From Spirochaetales bacterium (GTDB lineage Bacteria > Spirochaetota > Spirochaetia > UBA9216): DNA of 64,000 nucleotides. The stretch lies in NCBI GenBank assembly GCA_016342585.1, contig JAEINK010000020.1, forward strand, positions 1 to 64,000, written 5' to 3'. The position numbers were made by a program, and so were the translations under genes. The notes under the pieces are model-generated. The model had not been told where the DNA came from. It did no database searches and worked only from the letters and a program-made list of their open reading frames with translations. Below are positions 8,965-17,267 of this stretch, piece by piece (positions within the stretch are counted from its first letter, which is position 1; the number at the start of each line of letters is the position of its first letter).

Positions 8965-9126
8965 CTACTTTTCCTTCGATTGTTTCCAGGCGACATACCC
9001 GTTGAATGCACCTATTAGAAGAAGGAGTATTCCACCGTAGATATAAAGATTACCACCACTTCTGGCTCCAAAAAATATTCCGAAAACACCAACCGCAAGA
9101 AAAAGAATTATCCTGAGCATGTCCAT
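8965..9126 (-). CDS. Small two-helix membrane protein upstream of sppA
   Basis: A 53-codon ORF missed by length cut-offs. It begins MDMLRIILFLAVGVFGIFF and contains a second hydrophobic stretch (LYIYGGILLLLIGAFNGY), ending in a basic tail KQSKEK, so it is predicted to cross the membrane twice. GGAG lies six bases before its ATG. Its stop is seven bases before the sppA ATG, so the two are almost certainly co-transcribed and translationally coupled. It could help place SppA, which lacks its own membrane anchor, at the membrane; that role is inference. Confidence 0.68.
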   Translation of the reverse strand: MDMLRIILFLAVGVFGIFFGARSGGNLYIYGGILLLLIGAFNGYVAWKQSKEK

Positions 9127-9156
9127 ATTATTCTCCTACAAGAAAAAATCTAAAAT

Positions 9157-9765
9157 TTACATTTTGCGTAGATATCCGCATAAATGCCAGTATACTACGT
9201 CTTCAGCCTCCGGTTCATCCTCTTTTATCGAATCAATCTTCTCATAACGAATATTATCGTCACTCCTGCCGGCCATATTGCTCTCTTCATCTGAAAAATA
9301 CAGGATGTCATCGGTCGCAGCAATCTTATCCTCACTATCCTCTTCGGAAACATCCCATTCTGGAATAAAAAATCCTTCAGGGAGGGAGTAGTAATAGAGG
9401 TATGTGGAACCGGATAATCCGGAAGCCATACTCAGCTCACCTTCGGCGGGATGGGAGACTATCTGTACGGCAAGACTCTCCCCCCCTTTAAAGGTTAAGA
9501 GGAGCTGTATGTTATCAGCATCCCCGGGAAGGTACTCATAAAAAGCCCGGAATTCCTCACCACTGGCCTTTATACGGACAAGGTAGTCGTCAATGAAATC
9601 CAGTTCCTCCATCCCCATGAAGGGATGTGAGTACTCTCTTCCAGGAGGGATTATTGTATTGTCAGGTAGACGTGTAAACAGAGGATCGAAGGACCACACA
9701 CCGCTTTCACCAATCAGGGGAAATAGTAAACTCATTAATAAAATCAGAAGCACAACTCTTCTCAT
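9157..9765 (-). CDS. Hypothetical exported protein
   Basis: A 202-residue protein with a clear N-terminal signal peptide (MRRVVLLILLMSLLFPLIG) and no lipobox cysteine, so it is likely periplasmic. The mature part is acidic, with a cluster of Glu/Asp about residues 140-190, and I recognise no domain. GGCGG lies about seven bases before the ATG. It sits 30 bases upstream of the small membrane ORF and sppA in the same direction and may belong to that transcription unit. Confidence 0.7.
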   Translation of the reverse strand: MRRVVLLILLMSLLFPLIGESGVWSFDPLFTRLPDNTIIPPGREYSHPFMGMEELDFIDDYLVRIKASGEEFRAFYEYLPGDADNIQLLLTFKGGESLAVQIVSHPAEGELSMASGLSGSTYLYYYSLPEGFFIPEWDVSEEDSEDKIAATDDILYFSDEESNMAGRSDDNIRYEKIDSIKEDEPEAEDVVYWHLCGYLRKM

Positions 9766-9782
9766 GATTTACCGCCTTTATA

Positions 9783-9866
9783 TCAGGGGGCACAGAATCG
9801 GAGTATTAAGAGATCGATTATAAGGAGAACAAAAAGGCCCCACCATATTTTATCTTTTCTTTTCAT
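9783..9866 (-). CDS. Possible 27-residue membrane microprotein
   Basis: Reads MKRKDKIWWGLFVLLIIDLL and ends in a short polar tail: a basic N-terminus followed by a single hydrophobic helix. Its stop is 17 bases before the start of the exported-protein gene. The ribosome binding site (GGGCAG) is weak, so it may equally be untranslated leader. Confidence 0.35.
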   Translation of the reverse strand: MKRKDKIWWGLFVLLIIDLLILRFCAP

Positions 9867-9975
9867 ACTGCCCGATAACCTCGGGACAAAACTTGTTCAC
9901 CCAAACTCATCCCGCACCTCCACCAAGTTAGATACTATTGTGAGAGATAGTCAATTGGAAGTCAATACGAAAAAA

Positions 9976-11589
9976 CTAGACGCTCTCCAGGTCTGCAGAA
10001 AGTTTCTGTACATTCTGAATATTCTCATCCCCCACAGCCTTCAAACCGGAAGCCTCGGCAACAATCTCCTTACCTAATATGGTCAATGTCTGGATATTAT
10101 CCCTATTTTTACTGATCGCCGTCCGGATATTCCGAATACTCTCATCTCCGTCCCGAATATCTTCCTCCATTGAAGTAAGGGAGTTCCCCACCTCAACATT
10201 CGAGAGCAGGAGATTCTCGACTGAAGTGGTAATAACGGCTGTCCCTGCCGAAAGTTCATTCATACTTCCGGAGATCTCCTTTAGGGAACCTCCCACATCC
10301 TGAATCTGCTCAATAATTCTGTCAAAAATAACCTTAAGCTCTCCAATAGTGCTACTTGAATTGGAAAAGTGCTGATTATTATCTTCTATACTCTTCCTTA
10401 TGGCCCCCGAATTCTGGTTTGTCTCTTCGGCCAGTGTCCTTATCTCTTCTGCTACGACGGCAAATCCCTTCCCGGACTCACCGGCATGAGCCGCCTCTAT
10501 AGCAGCATTCATGGCCAGGAGATTCGTCCGGCTTGCTATAGTTTCAATAACTTCGATAACGTTTAGAATCTCCGAGGAGGATCTGGATAACATGCCTAGA
10601 GATTCGAGAGACTCCTCAAGCTTCCCATCCCCCTCTTTAGACGTCATATTCAGCGCCTCAATAATGTCGAACTTATCCCTGGTAGAACTGCTTATATATT
10701 CTATTCGGGAAACAATCTGTTCTACGGCCGCGGAGGATTGAGAAATGGCTTGAGTCTGTATAGCCATTTTATCTTTCACATGCTCCTTGGAGTTAGCTAT
10801 CTGTTTATTAGCACCTTCAACAACACCAGCAGAGGTGAAAAGATCTTCACATATTTTTCCAAGCTCCTCCAGATTCAAAGATATCTCTTCGCTGGAGCTC
10901 CTTGTCGAATCCGCAGCCTCTACCAATCGCTCCCCGACATTGAAAGAGGATCTCATGGAGTCCATAATAGCATCCAGCTTATTGTAACTCTCTTTAGCCG
11001 CATCTTTCTCGGCCTCGAAATCCTTAATTGAACGCATCTGCATTCTCAGAACAAGGATGGCAAACATACCGGCCATACAGAGGAATGTGATCAGGATCAC
11101 AAAGGCTCCCGCAGCTCCCTCAACCCCCTGAGCAGCAGCCATGGGAGCAAACTCCCAAAAAATAAATGCCGCATGGGCAATAATTCCAATAATAACAACC
11201 AGAATCATCTGCAGAAGTGTATAAGCCAGAAGCGGAGCAACACAGATAACCGAAATATAATAGGTGGATAAAAGATATAGATCCTTGATATTGTCATGCT
11301 CCTGCAACAAAAACATGGCAATCGCAGCACCAACAAAAAGAAAGATACTAAAATAGCTGCTTATTTTATATTGTCCTCTCAGCAGCACAATGATATTAAC
11401 AATAAGTAAAATCGTGACAGAGAGTTCTCCTGTTCCCACTGTAATATCACCTCGGGAGAATCGAATAGCGGCAAACAAGAGGAATGCGCAGGCAAGAATC
11501 AGATTAATCATATACAGGGTGACAACCTTCTCCTGAAGATTATCCGACTCTTTAAGATAAAATTTACGGACCTTGGAAAATCTCATCAT
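9976..11589 (-). CDS. Methyl-accepting chemotaxis-type protein with multi-pass membrane sensor
   Basis: A chemoreceptor-like protein of 537 residues. The N-terminal 190 residues hold about six hydrophobic segments with no large periplasmic loop and no evident HAMP domain, so it would sense something within or close to the membrane. The cytoplasmic part is a long coiled coil with the conserved hairpin tip around residues 350-385 ([20 protein letters not shown], then [12 protein letters not shown]), the part that contacts CheA and CheW. It stands alone, with no other chemotaxis genes in the window. The ligand is unknown. Confidence 0.9.
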   Translation of the reverse strand: MMRFSKVRKFYLKESDNLQEKVVTLYMINLILACAFLLFAAIRFSRGDITVGTGELSVTILLIVNIIVLLRGQYKISSYFSIFLFVGAAIAMFLLQEHDNIKDLYLLSTYYISVICVAPLLAYTLLQMILVVIIGIIAHAAFIFWEFAPMAAAQGVEGAAGAFVILITFLCMAGMFAILVLRMQMRSIKDFEAEKDAAKESYNKLDAIMDSMRSSFNVGERLVEAADSTRSSSEEISLNLEELGKICEDLFTSAGVVEGANKQIANSKEHVKDKMAIQTQAISQSSAAVEQIVSRIEYISSSTRDKFDIIEALNMTSKEGDGKLEESLESLGMLSRSSSEILNVIEVIETIASRTNLLAMNAAIEAAHAGESGKGFAVVAEEIRTLAEETNQNSGAIRKSIEDNNQHFSNSSSTIGELKVIFDRIIEQIQDVGGSLKEISGSMNELSAGTAVITTSVENLLLSNVEVGNSLTSMEEDIRDGDESIRNIRTAISKNRDNIQTLTILGKEIVAEASGLKAVGDENIQNVQKLSADLESV

Positions 11590-11768
11590 TTTTCACTCCT
11601 GATTGATAATATTTAATGATAGAAGATGGGGATCTACGAGTCAAGCAAGATTAGTTTTTCGATCAGTTACCAAACAGTTTTATAGAATCAAATTAAAGAT
11701 TCATATTAAAATAAGCCCTTTACTGATACAATAGGATTCACTGAAACTGAAACATGGAGTGAATAAAA

Positions 11769-12416
11769 ATGATACCGGATATTTACTGGGATAAGAGGCT
11801 GGCAGAGCTGAAAAAGACACTGGAAAGGAATAATTTTGAGGTTTATATAGCCCAAAGTGGTGACGAGGCCACCAAAATTGTTAATACAAAAATAATCCCG
11901 GAAACAGGGGCAAAAACAATCCTGCGGGGAGATTCGTTGACCTGCCTTGCGGCGGGCGTATTTGAACCTGTAAAGCAAAATCCTGAACTCGAATATATTG
12001 AGCCATTCCTTGAAGATCTCTCCTTCGATGAAACCATGGAAAGACTCAGAAAAACTCTTTTTTCAGATATTATCATAACCGGTAGTAACGCGGTAACCGA
12101 AAAGGGACAAATTGTAAACCTGGATATGTATGGCAACAGAATAGGGGGGATTACCTTCGGTCCGAAATCGGTTGTAATCCTGGTCGGTAGAAATAAGATC
12201 GTAACCAACCTTGAAGAGGCTATGGAAAAGATCCGAAACCGCACAGCACCAGCTAATGCCATCCGACTTGAATACAAGACACCCTGTGCAGTTACCTCAA
12301 AATGCCAGGATTGTACAAGTCCGGAGAGGATCTGTAATGCATGGTCTATCCTTGAGAAATCATTCCCTAAGGGGAAGGTCAAAGTTATCCTGATAAACGA
12401 AGACTTAGGCCTTTAG
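11769..12416 (+). CDS. LUD-domain protein (LutC/YkgG-like)
   Basis: A 215-residue single-domain LUD (DUF162) protein. Family members occur in the LutABC lactate-utilisation complex, but stand-alone versions like this one are common in anaerobes and their role is unclear. Visible features are the GDSLT stretch about residue 57, the TGSNAVTEKGQIVNLD block about residue 97, and the FGPKSVVILVGRNKIV strand. Near the C-terminus is CAVTSKCQDCTSPERICN, a cysteine cluster typical of this subgroup. GGAG lies nine bases before the ATG. No lutA or lutB is adjacent. Confidence 0.85.
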   Translation: MIPDIYWDKRLAELKKTLERNNFEVYIAQSGDEATKIVNTKIIPETGAKTILRGDSLTCLAAGVFEPVKQNPELEYIEPFLEDLSFDETMERLRKTLFSDIIITGSNAVTEKGQIVNLDMYGNRIGGITFGPKSVVILVGRNKIVTNLEEAMEKIRNRTAPANAIRLEYKTPCAVTSKCQDCTSPERICNAWSILEKSFPKGKVKVILINEDLGL

Positions 12417-12433
12417 ACTGATTTTTTTATCAT

Positions 12434-12583
12434 CAGTGTTCTGAATTGTGGAGTTTTAATTAATATAATTTCTTTTTGTATATTATTTTATACGGATTTA
12501 CCCTCTTTCACTTATAAAAAGAGGACTAAACACCCTGATTATAAGAAATAATCACTATCCGAACTCCACAATTCAGAACACTA
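12434..12583. mobile_element. MITE with 21-bp perfect terminal inverted repeats
   Basis: A 150-bp AT-rich non-coding element. Its left end (12435-12455, beginning AGTGTTCTGAATTGTGGAG) is repeated exactly in inverted form at 12562-12582. These ends match the left end of the 6077-7313 insertion sequence at 16 of 20 bases and the right end at 15 of 20, so it is probably a non-autonomous relative moved by that transposase or a close one. An internal 7-bp stem (CCTCTTT / AAAGAGG) lies in the middle. It sits between the LUD gene and lon. Confidence 0.8.
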
Positions 12584-12623
12584 ATTTTCTTTGCCTTTTT
12601 CAGAACATTCTCCTTTACTATAC

Positions 12624-12631
12624 GACCGGTC
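12624..12631. promoter_or_regulatory. Candidate TetR-family operator upstream of lon
   Basis: The palindrome GACCGGTC, in the context ACGACCGGTCTAT, resembles the GACC/GGTC half-sites bound by NemR-type TetR regulators. It is about 30 bases before the lon start, and a NemR-like regulator is encoded directly after lon, so feedback control of the operon is plausible. The assignment rests on motif resemblance. Confidence 0.5.
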
Positions 12632-12661
12632 TATTATTAGATTGTAGAGGAGAGGTGAAAA

Positions 12662-15049
12662 ATGAATACATACAGAAATCTGCCGGATGAATTGCCACTC
12701 ATACCGGTAACCGGCTCAGTGATTTTTCCGGGAGGAGAAAACACAATAAGAATAAATGGTCTTAACCATACAGGTAAAAACGAGATGTTTCCTGTTGGAG
12801 ATAAAGAGAATGAAAGCTATGCTCTTGCCGTTTCAGTGAAGAAAAATTTCAATATAAATACGCTCTCCCCCGAGGATTTCTTTAAAATAGGAACCCTTGT
12901 CAAAATAGTCAGCAGAGAGGAGAGCAGCAATAGTATAAAAATTCAGGTTGCAGGACTTGATAGGATCCAAGCTGATCAGATAAGGAATGTAGATGGACTT
13001 TATTCTGCCCGATTTACCCTCCTTATGGATGATATGGATATGCAGGAATCAAACCAACAGGATCTGCTGAACTATATTAAGGAGCTCTCCCTCGAAACGG
13101 CCGAGTATTTTGAAGGAGCGGAACCTATCATAAAAAAAATAAAATCATTTGAAAACGCGGCGGATTTGATGTATTTCATCATTCCATTCCTTAATATCTC
13201 CCGAAGTGAAAAACAGGAGTTATTGGAGATAAATTCAATCAGACAACGTGGATTAAAATTCCTTGATCACCAGATTAGTCATAAGGAATCCATAAAGCTG
13301 CAAGCCGAAATGGCAAAGAAATTCTCTGACAGTGCCAGTAAACAGTACAGAGAAAATATACTCAGGGAACAACTGAAAAACATCCAGAAAGAACTGAATG
13401 AAGGCAAAGCAGATAAAGGTTCATCCCTCAGGGAAAAGATAGAATCTTCCGACATGCCGGGAGAGGTCAAGGTGACAGCCCTCGAAGAGTTGGAGAAACT
13501 GGAGGCCCAGGGTGAAAAAAATCCGGACAGCCACATTATAAAGAACTACCTTGACCTGCTGATTGCCCTGCCCTGGGCTTCAGATAAAACACCTGAAATT
13601 GATATTAAAGAGGCCAGAAAAATTCTGGATGAAGAACATTATGGACTCGAAAAGGTCAAAGACAGGATAATTCAGCACCTGGCTGTGATGAAACTGAAAA
13701 AAGGTAAAAAGGGTTCTATCCTTCTACTGGCAGGTCCTCCCGGAACAGGAAAAACCAGTCTTGGGAGGAGTATCGCAGAATCACTGAAAAGAGAGTATGT
13801 AAGGATAAGCCTTGGAGGTATCCGGGATGAGGCAGATATTCGAGGTCATAGAAGAACATATGTAGGAGCCCTTCCAGGAAGAATAATCCAGGGAATGAAA
13901 AAGGCGGGAAGTAGAAATCCGGTATTTATCCTGGATGAAGTTGATAAACTAATGAGGGGATTCAGCGGCGATCCTGCCAGTGCCCTCCTTGAGGTCCTGG
14001 ATCCGGAACAGAACAACACCTTTTCCGATCACTACCTTGAAGTTCCCTATGATCTTTCGGATGTTTTCTTCATAGCAACAGCAAACTCTATTGAGAACAT
14101 TCCCGGTCCGCTCCTCGACAGGATGGAGATCCTTACCATTTCGGGGTACACAAATATTGAGAAGTTTCATATAGCCAAAAACCATCTGCTTCCCCGTGTG
14201 CTGGAAGATCACGGGATGGATGATTCCATGATAGAAATCGAGGATGGGGCACTGACCGAAATCATTGAGAACTATACCAGAGAAGCTGGGGTAAGAAGTC
14301 TTCAACGAAGGATAGAAGCCATTGCCAGGAGTTCCTCTGAAGTTGTCGTTTCTGCATCAGCCCCCCTTCCTTATAAGATAGATCCTGTTAAGGTGGAAGA
14401 CATTCTTGGGAAGGATAAGGTTCATCACGCTCTGGCCGAAAAAAACAATCCTCCGGGGGTGGTTACCGGCCTCGCATGGACCCCGGTAGGGGGAGAGATC
14501 TTGTTTATTGAATCCACAAATATGCCCGGGTCAGGTCAACTTACCCTCACCGGCCAGCTTGGCGATGTTATGAAGGAGTCGGCCCAAATATCCAGGAGCC
14601 TTATCCGTTCAAGGCTGTCCCTGTTCTCAACAGGATTCGATTTCAAGGAAAATGACCTCCACATTCATGTTCCATCGGGTGCGGTGCCCAAAGACGGCCC
14701 CTCGGCAGGAATCACACTCTTCACATCCCTGGCATCCCTGGTAACAGGGAGAAAAGTTGATTCAAAGTTAGCCATGACGGGGGAGATCACCCTCAGAGGT
14801 TCGGTTATGCCGGTCGGGGGGATCAAAGAGAAAGTCATAGCAGCTCACCGGGCTGGCATAAAAAAGATCCTCCTGCCAAAGGATAATCAGAAGGATCTTC
14901 AGGACATCCCTAACGAAGTTCGCCAAGAGATTGAATTCAAACTTGTATCAACAGTGGAAGAGGTGATAAAAGAATCCCTGGGTCTTGAAGTACCAAATCC
15001 GGATACTGTAATATTGAAGAATGAAAACAGACTTGGATCGCAAACTTAG
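12662..15049 (+). CDS. lon: ATP-dependent protease Lon (LonA)
   Basis: Cytoplasmic AAA+ serine protease that degrades damaged and regulatory proteins. The 795-residue protein has the N-terminal substrate-recognition region, Walker A GPPGTGKTS about residue 359, Walker B FILDEVDKL about residue 423, and the protease domain with the catalytic serine in KDGPSAGIT about residue 680 and lysine in GGIKEKVIAAHRAG about 722. GAGGAGAGGTG lies just before the ATG. A TetR regulator follows after 11 bases in the same direction. The link to that regulator, and a palindromic operator upstream, suggest stress-responsive expression. Confidence 0.95.
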   Translation: MNTYRNLPDELPLIPVTGSVIFPGGENTIRINGLNHTGKNEMFPVGDKENESYALAVSVKKNFNINTLSPEDFFKIGTLVKIVSREESSNSIKIQVAGLDRIQADQIRNVDGLYSARFTLLMDDMDMQESNQQDLLNYIKELSLETAEYFEGAEPIIKKIKSFENAADLMYFIIPFLNISRSEKQELLEINSIRQRGLKFLDHQISHKESIKLQAEMAKKFSDSASKQYRENILREQLKNIQKELNEGKADKGSSLREKIESSDMPGEVKVTALEELEKLEAQGEKNPDSHIIKNYLDLLIALPWASDKTPEIDIKEARKILDEEHYGLEKVKDRIIQHLAVMKLKKGKKGSILLLAGPPGTGKTSLGRSIAESLKREYVRISLGGIRDEADIRGHRRTYVGALPGRIIQGMKKAGSRNPVFILDEVDKLMRGFSGDPASALLEVLDPEQNNTFSDHYLEVPYDLSDVFFIATANSIENIPGPLLDRMEILTISGYTNIEKFHIAKNHLLPRVLEDHGMDDSMIEIEDGALTEIIENYTREAGVRSLQRRIEAIARSSSEVVVSASAPLPYKIDPVKVEDILGKDKVHHALAEKNNPPGVVTGLAWTPVGGEILFIESTNMPGSGQLTLTGQLGDVMKESAQISRSLIRSRLSLFSTGFDFKENDLHIHVPSGAVPKDGPSAGITLFTSLASLVTGRKVDSKLAMTGEITLRGSVMPVGGIKEKVIAAHRAGIKKILLPKDNQKDLQDIPNEVRQEIEFKLVSTVEEVIKESLGLEVPNPDTVILKNENRLGSQT

Positions 15050-15060
15050 GGAGATTTTTT

Positions 15061-15636
15061 TTGAAAAATAATAATATGAAGGAGCAGATCCTGAAAAAGG
15101 GAGTTCTTCTCGTTTCAGAGAAAGGATTTAAAAACACAGGAATTAGCGAGATTCTAAAAGCTGTTTCTGTACCCAAGGGCTCCTTCTATTATTATTTTAG
15201 TTCTAAAACCGATTTCGGTATTCAACTCATTAAATATGCCGCAGAAGATTTTTTCTCCGAGCTTGAATCCTACTTCAGCCCGGAGATACCGCCTTTAAAG
15301 AGAATTGAAAATTATTTCGATAATCAGATACAAAAATATTCAGGGGCAGCCTGTTCCTGTAATTGCCTCTTTGGCAAACTCTCCCAGGAGCTTGTGAGTG
15401 AAGAACCGGCCTTCCAGAAAGAGCTGGCAGATATCTTTATTACATGGCAAAACTGTTTCAGCAAGGCCCTGCGGGAGGCGGAAGAGGCAGGGGAAATTAA
15501 TCTGATATACGATGCACGTGTTATGGCTCGATTTGCTCTCTCAGGATGGGAAGGTGCCATCATACAAGGTAAGATCCTTCAATCCCTCGATCCGCTTTTA
15601 GAATTTCGTAAGATATTCTTCTCAATCCTGCACTGA
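15061..15636 (+). CDS. TetR-family regulator, NemR-like
   Basis: A 191-residue repressor with the TetR N-terminal helix-turn-helix (GISEILKAVSVPKGSFYYYF about residues 28-47). The ligand domain contains ACSCNCLFGKLSQEL about residue 95, which aligns with the cysteine region used by NemR to sense electrophiles and hypochlorite; here there are three cysteines close together. I use a TTG start at 15061 because GGGAG lies about six bases upstream, while the next ATG (15076) has no such site. It follows lon by 11 bases and probably controls its own operon. Confidence 0.85.
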   Translation: MKNNNMKEQILKKGVLLVSEKGFKNTGISEILKAVSVPKGSFYYYFSSKTDFGIQLIKYAAEDFFSELESYFSPEIPPLKRIENYFDNQIQKYSGAACSCNCLFGKLSQELVSEEPAFQKELADIFITWQNCFSKALREAEEAGEINLIYDARVMARFALSGWEGAIIQGKILQSLDPLLEFRKIFFSILH

Positions 15637-15662
15637 CATTATACCGACAGGAAAAGATATTT

Positions 15663-16931
15663 TTATGATATTGACTGTTTTGACTGTTTTATACCGGAAG
15701 AATAACTTATGATCCGACCCTTTCCACTCTTTTTTGAAAGGTACATGGCGATATCTGCTCTATGAATTATATCTTCAGGATTGGAATTCCAAAAGATATG
15801 GGATAAAACTCCTATGCTCATAGAAATTTCAATTTTATGGGGCCAATCTTTAAACTCATTCAATATATAAGTAGCAAAATCACTTTGAATTTTTTCCGCA
15901 ATAACAATCGCTGAAGATTCATTGCAGTCCCCAAGAAGCATGAGGAATTCATCTCCCCCGAACCGTGCAGCCACATCACCCTTCCGGGTAATATTCAAAA
16001 GAATATCTCCAATATTGCTGAGGGTGATATCTCCCCGCTTATGACCCAGGTCATCATTAATAAGCTTAAAATTATCAATATCGATAAAGAGGAGTGTATC
16101 CTGCCTGCTGCTCCGTTCTTGAAGAGATATCCTCTGAATCAGATTTTCCTTGATATACTCCCGGGTGAATAAGCCCGTAAGCCGGTCTTTTATAAGATTG
16201 TTGTAGATCTCCGCCTTCTCCAGCTTAACCCTTTCCAGTTCTATAGTCTGCTCACAATTCATTTTACCCGTAAAAATCGCCAGGCTGAAGGCAAATACGG
16301 TTGGTCCAATCCATAATTGCGCCTCAGTTAACGAAAGAAGGGAAGCAAAGACAGCATCAAAAGCAGCACTAAAAAACCAGATAATCAAGCCGAAAACCAG
16401 GGGGATTAACCGTCTTCTGTTATCACGTTCGGTAAAAAAAACATAAATTGTAGAATAGAGTGTAAAAGCAATACATCCGAGTATGATAGCAACCAGAAAC
16501 CTAAAAAGAGGCCCCTTTATAACAGAACTATGCTCCTTCACAGGGTTAAGTGCCGACACAAATATCAATTCACCGGGAAGGAAAATTAAAACTGTCAAAA
16601 GAATACTGATTATAAGATATATTCGTTCTACATATTTTCGGTTTGCCCCGGCGAGAGTTTCATAAAAGAGATAACTACTGAAAATTGTCAGTGCCGCACC
16701 GGCATAGCACACTTTAGTCCAGAACAGGACTGAAACAACATTAATCGCCGAAGAGTACATGGCATAACCAAAGAGAAAAAGGAAAAGTGAACCCTGCAGA
16801 ATCGTAAAATGAAAAAGGTATCTGTTTTTTTGAATTAAAACATTATAGATAATACCATAGAAAGAGAGTAGAGCGATTATAATGGCACCGATGAAACTCC
16901 CGATGGAATTCATACTAATTAAAATATGCAA
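15663..16931 (-). CDS. Membrane-bound diguanylate cyclase (GGDEF)
   Basis: Makes cyclic di-GMP from GTP. The first 215 residues hold about seven hydrophobic segments forming a membrane sensor with no large soluble domain. The GGDEF domain follows, with the intact active-site motif GGDEF at about residue 323 and an intact inhibitory I-site RKGD five residues before it, so the enzyme should be active and subject to product inhibition. No EAL domain is present. The start is probably TTG at 16931, preceded by GGAGAG; an internal ATG at 16913 is an alternative. It is monocistronic. Confidence 0.9.
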   Translation of the reverse strand: MHILISMNSIGSFIGAIIIALLSFYGIIYNVLIQKNRYLFHFTILQGSLFLFLFGYAMYSSAINVVSVLFWTKVCYAGAALTIFSSYLFYETLAGANRKYVERIYLIISILLTVLIFLPGELIFVSALNPVKEHSSVIKGPLFRFLVAIILGCIAFTLYSTIYVFFTERDNRRRLIPLVFGLIIWFFSAAFDAVFASLLSLTEAQLWIGPTVFAFSLAIFTGKMNCEQTIELERVKLEKAEIYNNLIKDRLTGLFTREYIKENLIQRISLQERSSRQDTLLFIDIDNFKLINDDLGHKRGDITLSNIGDILLNITRKGDVAARFGGDEFLMLLGDCNESSAIVIAEKIQSDFATYILNEFKDWPHKIEISMSIGVLSHIFWNSNPEDIIHRADIAMYLSKKSGKGRIISYSSGIKQSKQSIS

Positions 16932-17267
16932 ATAACTCTCCAGAGAGGATATATTAATAGAACCCGACGTTCCTGTGAATGATTATATCCTATCCAGATG
17001 AATCCGGGTAAAAAAAATAAGTATTCGGATTAATTCTGATCATGCAAATTCGTGATCGGGGGAATGTTGTCCATCTCACAAGATTACCACCCGAAACCCC
17101 GAAAATCCTAAACATCCTGCCCCTTATTTCTTCCTTAACCCCCTGACAATAAGAACCTTCCCGCGTAAAAATACAATTTTTCCATGAATAAATCCCCATA
17201 TTCCTGTACTTCATTACTTAAACCTATATTATGATAAAAAGAGCTTTATGGTTAAAAGGAGATAGAT
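16932..17267. other. Gene-free divergent spacer
   Basis: 336 bases between the diguanylate cyclase and the divergent melA. It must hold both promoters. A small dyad, GATCA-N10-TGATC, lies near 17037-17056. A 74-codon minus-strand reading frame here has no ribosome binding site and no recognisable product, so I do not call it. Confidence 0.4.

Noticed and set aside
16990-17214. 74-codon minus-strand reading frame between the diguanylate cyclase and melA
   Set aside because: No ribosome binding site, no hydrophobic or domain pattern, and it lies in the space needed for two divergent promoters.
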